NCBI GenBank assembly: GCA_031260615.1
Contig: JAISLG010000116.1
Span: forward strand, 1 to 5,972
Length of the DNA: 5,972 nt
Reading direction: 5' to 3'
DNA from: Oscillospiraceae bacterium
GTDB lineage: Bacteria > Bacillota > Clostridia > Oscillospirales > Ruminococcaceae
Under the pieces are notes generated by a model. It made no database searches, was not told the DNA's origin, and was given only the letters and a program-made list of their open reading frames with translations. The position numbers and the translations under genes are program-made. The stretch's first letter is position 1, and every line of letters begins with the position of its first letter. Below are positions 1 to 5,972 of this stretch, in pieces.

Positions 1-1601
1 GTCGTATTAACTTGCCCGAAAGACGACCGCGCAAAGTCGGTGTCAAGGTAGTTGTCCTTGCGGTCTTTTGATGTGCCGTCTATGGACGGTACATAATACG
101 GCGACACTTCACCGGGTAAGTCGATACCCGTTTTCTCTGTGAATCCGAATGCTTTGAATATATCCGCAAAGTTATCTTTGCCGAGCAAGAACCCTATTTG
201 CATAAACGCGGGGTTGCAAGATTTCTGTAACGCAAGCGGCAATGATAACGACCCGTGTCCGCTCGTGTTCGCGCATTTTATTTTCACGCCGTTTACGATT
301 TCATACCCGGGGCAGTAAAATGTTGAGTTTAACCCGATTGCTTGTTTTTCGAGGGCGGCGGCGGTCATTACCGTTTTGAATACCGACCCCGGTTGATATA
401 ATTCGGCAATCGCTTTGTTTTTCCATTGAAACTCCTGTGCGTTCCCGAGTATCTGTTGGAGTTCCTTTACCGCGTCTTCGGACAACTGTTCTTTTGTTGA
501 CACCTTTTCTTTTTCGAGTAATTCGGCGAGTTTAATATTATATTCGCCTTCGTAATTCGCCTGATACCAGTCGGTTAATTTATTGCGGTTGTTGAGGTCG
601 AATGACGGTATCGTCGCCATAGCAAGCACCGCGCCGCTTTGCGCGTCCATTATTATGCCCGTAACGCGGTTTTGCGCGCCGTGGGTTATGAATGCCTCTG
701 ACAAATGCTTTTCGAGCGCGATTTGCATATCTGCGTTTATTGTCAGATACACGTCCGCACCCTGTTTCGGAGCATAGTAACTCCCCTTTGACCCCGGGAG
801 TAACGAACCATTGCTTGACGTTACGCGTTCCTCGCGCCCATTTACGCCGCTTAGATATGCGTCGTAAAAGGACTCCACGCCATACGCGCCGCTGATTACG
901 CCTACATCATTGCTCGCTGTGAAGCCGATTACCTGTGCGGCAAGGTCGTTTTCAGGATAATACCGTGTCGCGTCGGGTTTGTTATATATCGCGTAGTAGC
1001 CGATAGCGCGGTCGGTTTTCAGTTGCTCAATTTGCTCGTATACCAAGCGCGGTACTTTCGTTTGAACGGATACTTCGCCGAGTTTTACATTATCGGTGCA
1101 TTTCTTCTTCGCCTCGTCAAATGTAATGTCAAGCGTTTCCGATAATATCTTTGCAACCTCATCAACCTCATTGTACAGTGTATCGTACACGGGTTTGCCG
1201 TTACCGTCTTTCGGTGGGTCGGGCGGTTTCGGATATTCCTCCCCGTCCTCGGTTGCCTTGTCATAACGCGCTTTCTCCGCCTTGTATCGGCGTTCCGCGT
1301 ATTCTCCGTCCCCGTTAATCGCGTTCGGGGATACCGTAACCGTCCATACCCGCTCAGAGGCGGCAAGCACTTTGCCGTCCGCATCGTATATTGTTCCCCT
1401 GTCGGCTGGTATAACAGTCGCGCTTACTTGTAATGACTCCGCTTTCTGTGTGTAATACTCGTGGTTCGTAATCATCGCCACATAAAGTACGCGCATTAAC
1501 CAAGCCGCCGCAACTAACATCGCGACTAATACAAAGTTAATACCGCGTTTCGTTTCCTCGGCTGGCGGTGATGTTCGGATTTCGTTTTTATCATTATTCA
1601 T
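1..1601 (-). CDS. Class B penicillin-binding protein (FtsI/SpoVD-type peptidoglycan transpeptidase), C-terminus cut by window edge
   Basis: Crosslinks peptidoglycan stem peptides outside the membrane, for division septum or spore cortex synthesis; it is the usual partner of FtsL/DivIC and a SEDS glycosyltransferase. I read 533 codons from ATG at 1601 with no stop before the left edge. Residues 20-44 form one membrane anchor after a short cytoplasmic tail. The dimerisation domain starts near RGTIYD (68-73) and continues through YGVE (240-243). The transpeptidase domain starts near residue 312. Its active-site SxxK is SVFK in YQPGSVFK (Ser406, Lys409), and the SxN motif is SCN (461-463). SFGQ (527-530) is present; the KTG motif and any PASTA domains lie outside the window. 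Two charged inserts, roughly 97-140 and 337-396, lengthen the protein. The gene follows the FtsL-like gene after 34 bases, the usual ftsL-pbp order. No strong ribosome binding site precedes the ATG; the next Met (28) is inside the anchor, so Met1 is favoured. FtsI and SpoVD cannot be told apart here. Confidence 0.93.
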   Translation of the reverse strand, partial: MNNDKNEIRTSPPAEETKRGINFVLVAMLVAAAWLMRVLYVAMITNHEYYTQKAESLQVSATVIPADRGTIYDADGKVLAASERVWTVTVSPNAINGDGEYAERRYKAEKARYDKATEDGEEYPKPPDPPKDGNGKPVYDTLYNEVDEVAKILSETLDITFDEAKKKCTDNVKLGEVSVQTKVPRLVYEQIEQLKTDRAIGYYAIYNKPDATRYYPENDLAAQVIGFTASNDVGVISGAYGVESFYDAYLSGVNGREERVTSSNGSLLPGSKGSYYAPKQGADVYLTINADMQIALEKHLSEAFITHGAQNRVTGIIMDAQSGAVLAMATIPSFDLNNRNKLTDWYQANYEGEYNIKLAELLEKEKVSTKEQLSEDAVKELQQILGNAQEFQWKNKAIAELYQPGSVFKTVMTAAALEKQAIGLNSTFYCPGYEIVNGVKIKCANTSGHGSLSLPLALQKSCNPAFMQIGFLLGKDNFADIFKAFGFTEKTGIDLPGEVSPYYVPSIDGTSKDRKDNYLDTDFARSSFGQVNT

Positions 1602-1635
1602 AGTATAATATATTCTTTTGTTTCCCGATTATGAT

Positions 1636-2286
1636 TTATGAGAAAAAATTTACAATCATATCCCACAAAGACGGGTTTTCCTTGCGCGGCGTAACCTCCG
1701 ACAGGAGTTGCTCGTCACGGATACGGATAACGTCAGAGTTCTCATACGGTTCGTATCCGAGTACCTTTGCCGCGTATTCGCGTATCTCGTCAAGGGAATA
1801 TCGACTTCGCTCCGTTTCCTGTTTTAACTTTTCGTTCTCCGAGATAAGGGAACTCACTGTTCGGTTCGCGTTCGCAAGTTTGGTTTCGGCGGATTTTCTC
1901 GATATATTCGTCAGCGCGTACACAAAAAGCGGCAAGGACACTGCTATAATGGTAATCGTTATGGTTAAAAAGTTCCCTTGCCGCGCTTTCGCGTTTTCGT
2001 TGAAACTCACTACAAAGTCGCGGAGGTCATCGTTACGCGTTCTTTCGTATCTGCGCTTTGCAGATGTGCGTTTGTCTTGTTCGCATATTGCAGGGGTTTT
2101 GTCTTGCCCGTGCTGTTCGCCGTGCGTTACGGGTTTGCGTTTGTCTTGTCCGCGTATTACGGTGGTGTATTTTTCTTGCCCGTGCGTTACGGGTGTGTGT
2201 GTTCCTTGCTTTGTATGTGCGTTATGTGTGTGTGTTGCATTGTCGGTGGGTTTGTTATTATTACGTTTATTTTTATTATTGCTCAT
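1636..2286 (-). CDS. ftsL: FtsL-like septum formation protein with long repetitive cytoplasmic tail
   Basis: Probable bitopic division protein of the FtsL/DivIC class, which heterodimerises through a periplasm-side coiled coil and activates the septal PBP and its SEDS partner. Of 216 residues, 1-106 are cytoplasmic, very polar and basic (Asn, His, Gln, Lys, Arg), with tandem ten-residue repeats at 27-79. Residues 107-126 are a single membrane span. Residues 130-162 are a heptad-like coiled coil (ISENEKLKQE). Residues 164-178 (SLDEIREYAAKVLGY) match the conserved helix that closes the FtsL/DivIC coiled coil, usually ending in LGM or LGY. The C-terminus (PSLWDMIVNFFS) is amphipathic. The start overlaps the tsaD stop as ATGA and has a GAGGA site 7 bases upstream. 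Position directly before a class B PBP supports the call. Family members are usually nearer 100-130 residues; the excess is the tail. FtsL versus DivIC rests on context, as the sequence itself is weakly conserved. Confidence 0.75.
   Translation of the reverse strand: MSNNKNKRNNNKPTDNATHTHNAHTKQGTHTPVTHGQEKYTTVIRGQDKRKPVTHGEQHGQDKTPAICEQDKRTSAKRRYERTRNDDLRDFVVSFNENAKARQGNFLTITITIIAVSLPLFVYALTNISRKSAETKLANANRTVSSLISENEKLKQETERSRYSLDEIREYAAKVLGYEPYENSDVIRIRDEQLLSEVTPRKENPSLWDMIVNFFS
2050..2208 (-). repeat. Degenerate 30-bp tandem repeat coding for ten-residue units in the FtsL-like tail
   Basis: Three contiguous 30-base units lie at 2119-2148, 2149-2178 and 2179-2208. They share a core on the plus strand of CCGTGCGTTACGGG or a near variant and end in TTCTTG, GTCTTG or TCCTTG. 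Next come a 12-base partial unit (2107-2118), a 27-base unit (2080-2106) and a further 30-base unit (2050-2079). The period is a multiple of three throughout, so the reading frame is kept. The encoded units are QGTHTPVTHG, QEKYTTVIRG, QDKRKPVTHG, EQHG, QDKTPAICE and QDKRTSAKRR. A more decayed copy may continue to about 2242. The core of some units is itself an imperfect inverted repeat (CCCGT and ACGGG around GCGTT). Confidence 0.85.
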
Positions 2287-3296
2287 AGCGGTTTCCTCGC
2301 ATACGCATTCAAATTAAGGTCGGACACATTACCCAAGCGGTATTCGTAATACCCTTGTGCGGCTATCATTGCCGCGTTGTCGCCGCACAGTTTAAGGGGC
2401 GGCAAGTATATGCTCGCGCCGAGTTCCGAGCCGAGCCGTGTTATTTTATCCCGTATCCCAGCATTAGCCGCTACGCCCCCCGCAACCGCAATTTTGGTTG
2501 CGTGTGTGCTTTGCGCGGCTTTTTTGAGTGCAACGTATAACATCTCCGATACTGTGTTTTGGAAACACGCGGCTATGTTTTGCTTTTGCGTGTCGGATAG
2601 TTCATTGCCTTTTTGCACGATATTATGCGCCAAGTTTATTACTGCGGTTTTTAACCCCGAAAAACTGAAATCGTAAGGGTTATCCGTGCCGCTTTTCGGT
2701 ATCGGCAAATTATACGCGGTATTGTCGCCGAGTGCCGCCGCCGCTTCAATATACTTGCCCCCGGGGTACGGGTAGCCGAGTACACGCGCCGCTTTGTCAA
2801 AACATTCCCCTGCCGCGTCGTCCGTTGTTTCACCGAGTAATTCAAAACTCGTGTAGTCCTTGACATTTACAATCTGCGTGTGTCCACCCGATGCAATTAA
2901 GCAGAGATACGGTGGTGTGAGGTCGGGATATGCAAGGTAATTCGCGGCGATGTGTCCACGGATATGATGTACGGGGACGAGCGGTTTATTCGTGGAATAC
3001 GCAAGCCCCTTCGCGAAACTAAGCCCCACGAGCAATGCTCCGATTAGCCCGGGGGCATACGTCACGGCAACCGCGTCAATGTCCGATACGGATATATCGG
3101 CTTTGGTAAGAGCATTTTCGTACACCTCGCATATATGCTCACAGTGTAACCGTCCCGCAACTTCGGGTACAACCCCCCCGTATTTTTCGTGTACTGGTAT
3201 TTGTGTGTAGACGATATTGGACAATATTTCACGCCCGTCTTTGACCACCGCAACGGCGGTTTCGTCACACGATGTTTCGATTCCGAGTATTAACAT
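2283..3296 (-). CDS. tsaD: tRNA N6-adenosine threonylcarbamoyltransferase TsaD
   Basis: Transfers the threonylcarbamoyl group from threonylcarbamoyl-AMP to A37 of tRNAs that read ANN codons, the last step of t6A synthesis. It acts in the cytoplasm with TsaB and TsaE, using TsaC/Sua5 product; none of those is in this window. The 337 residues match the usual family length. Hallmarks in order: ILGIETSCDETA (3-14), the metal-ligand HxxxH in HHIRGH (His111, His115), ASGGHT (135-140), the DDAAGECFDKAARVLGYPYPGG region (159-180), FSFSGLKTAV (210-219), VAGGVAAN (271-278) and CGDNAAM (304-310) with metal-ligand Asp306. The ASKHA fold is therefore complete. It overlaps the rsmA end by 7 bases and the FtsL-like start by 4. 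AAGGTG lies only 2 bases before the ATG, closer than usual, but the next residues are the conserved N-terminus, so this start is secure. Confidence 0.98.
   Translation of the reverse strand: MLILGIETSCDETAVAVVKDGREILSNIVYTQIPVHEKYGGVVPEVAGRLHCEHICEVYENALTKADISVSDIDAVAVTYAPGLIGALLVGLSFAKGLAYSTNKPLVPVHHIRGHIAANYLAYPDLTPPYLCLIASGGHTQIVNVKDYTSFELLGETTDDAAGECFDKAARVLGYPYPGGKYIEAAAALGDNTAYNLPIPKSGTDNPYDFSFSGLKTAVINLAHNIVQKGNELSDTQKQNIAACFQNTVSEMLYVALKKAAQSTHATKIAVAGGVAANAGIRDKITRLGSELGASIYLPPLKLCGDNAAMIAAQGYYEYRLGNVSDLNLNAYARKPL
2294..2298 (-). promoter_or_regulatory. Ribosome binding site of the FtsL-like gene inside the tsaD 3' end
   Basis: On the minus strand GAGGA lies 7 bases before the ATG at 2286, within the last codons of tsaD. 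It is the clearest Shine-Dalgarno match in the window and fixes this start, which overlaps the tsaD TGA by four bases (ATGA). Confidence 0.7.
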
Positions 3297-4117
3297 TTCA
3301 CCTTAACCGCTCCGCATATTCGGTTCCAATTTTCCATTGTAATATTTTCCGCGCGGCATTGCGGACTAACGCCGCATTTGACGAGAAGTTCCGCAACCGT
3401 ATCTTTCGGTGTTTTGAGGTATTCCGACAACGGGTTTACAATTTGTTTTCGCCGTTGCCCGAAACAGGCGCGCGCAATCCCGAAAAACAAATCCCTGTCC
3501 GAGTCGGCAATCCCGAATGGGCGTGTCTTATCGAATTGTATTACCGCGCTGTCCACGTCGGGTACGGGGAAAAAGTTACCGCGCTTAACATTGAATAATA
3601 TTTTGGGTGTCGAGTTTCCCCAAGCGCATACGCTTGCCGCCGAGCAGTTCTTATCCTTGCCCGGTATCGCGGCGAACCGCTCCGCCGCCTCCCGCTGCAC
3701 GAGTACGGTAATGGTCGTGACTTGTCCGTAATTTTCAAGCAACTCTGTGATTATCGGGGACGTGATATAATATGGTATATTCGCGCACACGCAAAACTTG
3801 TCGGTTTGGAATTGCTCCGCAAAAAAAGCGGCTCGGTCGAGTTTCATATAATCCGCGAACACGAGGGATACATTATCAAGCTCCTGCAAATTCGCGGTTA
3901 ATTTTTCCGTCAAGTCCGTGTCTATTTCAACGGACACTACTCTTCCGAACAGTGCTGACAACTGCCGTGTTAATATTCCCTCACCCGCTCCGATTTCGAG
4001 CACGTTACGAGTAATATTATCCGTACAGAACATATCACCGCCGCCGTAAGCGGCAGCGGCAATTTTTTTCGGGTAGTTATCGGACGTAAGGAAGTTTTGC
4101 CCAAGGCTGTGTTTCAT
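3290..4117 (-). CDS. rsmA: 16S rRNA (adenine1518-N6/adenine1519-N6)-dimethyltransferase RsmA (KsgA)
   Basis: SAM-dependent enzyme that dimethylates two adjacent adenines in the helix 45 loop of 16S rRNA late in 30S assembly; its loss classically gives kasugamycin resistance. The 275 residues carry HSLGQNFL (3-10), the SAM-binding EIGAGEG (41-47), the acidic VEID (63-66), the catalytic NIPYY (113-117, family NLPY/NIPY), VQREAAERFAA (140-150), FFPVPDVDSAVI (182-193) and the C-terminal FGQRRKQIVNPL (219-230), then the small helical domain with CGVSPQCRAE (248-257). Length and motif order are normal. A stop codon (TAA) sits in frame immediately before the ATG at 4117, so the start cannot lie further upstream. 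The Shine-Dalgarno match is weak. It lies 7 bases after the DUF2130 stop and overlaps tsaD by 7 bases, which suggests one transcript. Confidence 0.97.
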   Translation of the reverse strand: MKHSLGQNFLTSDNYPKKIAAAAYGGGDMFCTDNITRNVLEIGAGEGILTRQLSALFGRVVSVEIDTDLTEKLTANLQELDNVSLVFADYMKLDRAAFFAEQFQTDKFCVCANIPYYITSPIITELLENYGQVTTITVLVQREAAERFAAIPGKDKNCSAASVCAWGNSTPKILFNVKRGNFFPVPDVDSAVIQFDKTRPFGIADSDRDLFFGIARACFGQRRKQIVNPLSEYLKTPKDTVAELLVKCGVSPQCRAENITMENWNRICGAVKVKC

Positions 4118-4124
4118 TTAATAT

Positions 4125-5441
4125 TCAACCGTTTTCATTTTCGGGTTTGGGAGAGGAAGAAATCGTATCGGACAACATCGGTACAACGGGCAATTCAATC
4201 TCCAAATTGCCGCGTATCCCGCCCCAAAGCCCCATATATCCCTTTATCATATTATCGCAATTCACGGTTTGCGAGGCACAAAAACTTTCAAACCATTCCC
4301 GCGCCTTTTCGATGTCGGTGCGGCATTTTTTGATACTCTCCACAACGAGGAACATACTGTGCTTGAATTGGTCGGACGTAATATAGTTATACAGCATTAT
4401 GCTCCGTTCAGCGGTATTGCGGTACTTTTCATTTTCGGCACTCACAGCGAGTAACCGTTCGCGCACTAATTGCCCGACGGCAGGCAAGAAACGGTTTTGC
4501 ACATAAATTATATTGCCCTTGATACAAAAGTCAACGTAAGGTTTCGGTAAATCCTTAACACTCGCAATAATCCCGATTTGCCCTTTATGCAGTTCCATAT
4601 CCGAATGTAGTTTCGGCAACCATTTCTTTTCGGCAGCAGTGTTAAACTCAGCGTTTTTGCATTCCCACACAATGCAAAGCGCGGTGTCGCCGTTGATGTA
4701 TTGCAACACGTCCGCGCCGTTCTTGCCCTTACCCACGGGTTCAAACTCGTCGCTCGGGAATAACTTCCGCAACCTGTCCTCCGTGTATAACTCAAACCAT
4801 TCCCCTGATAATTGGTTGGATTGCTGGTTTGTTTTTTCCTTAGCCTCGTCTAATTTCTTGCTCGTGTCGTCAAGTTTCTTTTTTAACTTTTCAACTTCGG
4901 GAAGGTAACGTGCCTCCTCCTGTTTCCGTATCTCCGCCGCCAAGTCCTGTTTTTCGTTGTCGAGTTTAAGTTGCAAGTCGCGGTCAAATTTGTCTTGCAA
5001 CCGTTTGAGTTCATAGGCTTGCTTTTCCCGTTCGGCGGTAAGTTCATCAGATAACCGCGCGGTTTCGCGTTGTTCCTTTTCCACGGCACGTTTAATTGCC
5101 GCCGTCTTGTCCTTTTCATTCTCGCGGCGTTCCTGTTCGAGGTCGGCGGTTATCCGCGCAACTTCACGCTTATGCTCGTCTGCCGCCGCTTTAATCGCTT
5201 TGTCCCGTTCCGCAACCGCCTTGTCAAGTTCTTTGACAACCTTTGCTTGGTTCTCTGTGAATTGCCGTGTTAATTTGTCCGTGTTTTCGCGGATTATTTC
5301 GTCCGCTTTCTCCGTCGCTTTTTTTTCGGCTTGCGCCGTTATTTCCGCGCGCGCAGTGTCAAGCCTGTCTTTTAACTCCCGTTGGAGTATCTCGGAAAGT
5401 TCAATATCAAAACCGCATTTCGGACAGATTATTTTATCCAT
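4125..5441 (-). CDS. DUF2130 family protein: CPxCG knuckle, long coiled coil, PD-(D/E)xK nuclease-like domain
   Basis: Recognised as a DUF2130-type protein; I know of no established function. Its 438 residues begin with MDKIICPKCG, a single CxxC knuckle that needs a partner or dimer to bind zinc. Residues about 15-208 are a charged Glu/Lys/Arg/Ala coiled coil. The C-terminal domain starts at GEWFE (213-217), then GAD (242-244) and VWECK (258-262). Glu217 or Glu214, Asp244 and Glu260-x-Lys262 fit the PD-(D/E)xK nuclease fold predicted for this family. The tail carries KGYMGLWGGIRGN (400-412). No signal peptide or membrane span is seen, so it should be cytoplasmic. I start at ATG 5441, whose first residues lead into the CPKC motif; an in-frame GTG at 5450 would add three residues. 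Neither start has a strong ribosome site. It heads the tight run into rsmA, 7 bases away. A role in DNA or RNA processing is inference. Confidence 0.88.
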   Translation of the reverse strand: MDKIICPKCGFDIELSEILQRELKDRLDTARAEITAQAEKKATEKADEIIRENTDKLTRQFTENQAKVVKELDKAVAERDKAIKAAADEHKREVARITADLEQERRENEKDKTAAIKRAVEKEQRETARLSDELTAEREKQAYELKRLQDKFDRDLQLKLDNEKQDLAAEIRKQEEARYLPEVEKLKKKLDDTSKKLDEAKEKTNQQSNQLSGEWFELYTEDRLRKLFPSDEFEPVGKGKNGADVLQYINGDTALCIVWECKNAEFNTAAEKKWLPKLHSDMELHKGQIGIIASVKDLPKPYVDFCIKGNIIYVQNRFLPAVGQLVRERLLAVSAENEKYRNTAERSIMLYNYITSDQFKHSMFLVVESIKKCRTDIEKAREWFESFCASQTVNCDNMIKGYMGLWGGIRGNLEIELPVVPMLSDTISSSPKPENENG

Positions 5442-5454
5442 TTTTACCACTATG

Positions 5455-5476
5455 TAACGGGCATTACCGCCCGTTA
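5455..5476. repeat. Perfect 8-bp inverted repeat between the membrane gene and the DUF2130 gene
   Basis: Arms TAACGGGC and GCCCGTTA are separated by a six-base loop. The hairpin sits 4 bases after the membrane-protein stop and 14 bases before the DUF2130 ATG. On the minus strand, the direction of transcription, the stem is followed by CATAGTGG and lacks a U tract, so it is not a standard intrinsic terminator. The plus-strand side is followed by TTTATTAT, but no plus-strand gene ends here. It may stabilise a 3' end, weaken readthrough, or affect translation of the next gene. Confidence 0.6.
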
Positions 5477-5480
5477 TTTA

Positions 5481-5972
5481 TTATAAAGCGATGTCCTCTG
5501 AACCGCCGCTGTTATCCACCTTAGCCGCCGTCTTGAAAAACAGTGCCGCAAAGAACCATATCAGCGAAAGTATAACCGTTATTATTATCGTCCCGTAGAA
5601 GTTCATATTCGTGTAGGTCGCGTCGCCATAATATCTCGACACTGAGAACGATTGCAACGCAAACGGGTTAAAATAACTCTCCACCGCCGCCGCCGCGAGT
5701 ATCATCGGCATAAACATATTACCGACAATCATAATGAGTGCCGTTATACCCGCCTTGCCGCTTGTTATCCCAACGAACAACTGTAATGTCACAAAGAAGA
5801 TATAATAGAGGCCCGTAAGCGCACATTCATTCAGCACGGTTGCGATTGTAATATCCGTGTTATTTATCCCGAACACGGCGACGGATACCCCATACCCCGA
5901 CAGCGACGCGATAAACGGGAGGGCGAACGCGAATATCACATACACAAAGTATTTCGGGAATACATACATAAA
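5481..5972 (-). CDS. Multi-pass membrane protein, probable ABC-2 type permease subunit, N-terminal part outside the window
   Basis: The open frame continues to the right edge (a Phe codon precedes the first Met at 5969), so this is probably the C-terminal part of a longer protein. Of the 164 codons seen including the stop, the hydrophobic stretches at about residues 8-32, 46-67, 75-96 and 127-147 (numbered from the Met at 5969) fit four membrane spans. A short loop with NPF (101-103) and YYGD lies before the last span, and a hydrophilic tail (KTAAKVDNSGGSEDIAL) ends the protein. Several closely spaced helices with Gly/Pro near their ends, then an exterior loop and one last helix, resemble the second half of ABC-2 export permeases. 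I see no motif that proves this, and substrate cannot be guessed. It lies 39 bases upstream of the DUF2130 start with a hairpin between, so it may belong to a separate transcript. Confidence 0.6.
   Translation of the reverse strand, partial: FMYVFPKYFVYVIFAFALPFIASLSGYGVSVAVFGINNTDITIATVLNECALTGLYYIFFVTLQLFVGITSGKAGITALIMIVGNMFMPMILAAAAVESYFNPFALQSFSVSRYYGDATYTNMNFYGTIIITVILSLIWFFAALFFKTAAKVDNSGGSEDIAL

Noticed and set aside
658..688. Possible further copy of the repeat core (GCGTTACGGG on the minus strand)
   Set aside because: Only about ten bases match, in the opposite orientation and within the conserved PBP coding frame; chance and codon preference explain it.
1602..1607. TATACT, -10-like, directly before the PBP start on the minus strand
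   Set aside because: It touches the ATG, so transcription would begin inside the gene; no -35 box was seen and the short gap is AT-rich in any case.
2050..2208. CRISPR-like array, because of 30-base units with small internal palindromes
   Set aside because: Units are contiguous with no spacers, diverge between copies, and keep an open reading frame inside a gene.
1631..2317. Long plus-strand open frame (228 codons) opposite the FtsL-like gene
   Set aside because: Its product is Cys/Val/Ser-rich low complexity that mirrors the repeats on the other strand. The minus-strand frame has the membrane span, coiled coil, FtsL-type motif, ribosome site and operon position, so the plus frame is a shadow.
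5442..5450. GTG at 5450 as the DUF2130 start
   Set aside because: It adds only Val-Lys plus an initiator, has no ribosome site, and the ATG at 5441 leads directly into the family-typical CPKC segment.
5455..5476. Intrinsic terminator of the membrane gene
   Set aside because: The stem is good but no U run follows it on the minus-strand transcript, so I list it as an inverted repeat only.

Overview
The window reads as a stretch of bacterial chromosome. Every gene I can support lies on the minus strand, so transcription runs from high to low coordinates. Base composition is moderate, with GC-rich codons (GCG, CGC, GGC) mixed with TTA and ATA. The gene content suggests a low-GC-lineage Gram-positive bacterium (Bacillota, probably a Clostridia-type anaerobe): a class B penicillin-binding protein of the FtsI/SpoVD group directly downstream of an FtsL-like protein, together with rsmA and tsaD. 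That placement is an inference from gene families and style, not a database match.

Layout from right to left, in the direction of transcription. (1) 5481-5972 is the C-terminal end of a multi-pass membrane protein, probably an ABC-2 type permease, cut by the window edge. (2) A 39-base gap holds a perfect 8-bp inverted repeat. (3) 4125-5441 encodes a DUF2130 protein: an N-terminal CPxCG knuckle, a long coiled coil and a PD-(D/E)xK nuclease-like domain. (4) 3290-4117 is rsmA (ksgA), the 16S rRNA adenine dimethyltransferase. (5) 2283-3296 is tsaD, the tRNA t6A37 threonylcarbamoyl transferase. (6) 1636-2286 encodes an FtsL-like single-span division protein whose long cytoplasmic tail is built from a degenerate 30-bp tandem repeat. 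(7) 1-1601 is a class B penicillin-binding protein that loses its C-terminus at the left edge.

The five genes from DUF2130 to the PBP look like one transcription unit. The junctions are a 7-base gap, a 7-base overlap, a 4-base ATGA overlap and a 34-base gap. The unit combines two universal modifications of the translation machinery (rRNA A1518/A1519 dimethylation and tRNA t6A37) with two septal cell-wall components (FtsL-like and PBP), preceded by an uncharacterised nuclease-like protein. No gene-free stretch exceeds 40 bases. I saw no RNA gene, CRISPR array, insertion sequence or phage feature. The points most worth a second look are the tandem repeat in the FtsL-like gene, the DUF2130 protein, and the coupling of tsaD to ftsL-like. 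I found no convincing wholly new system.
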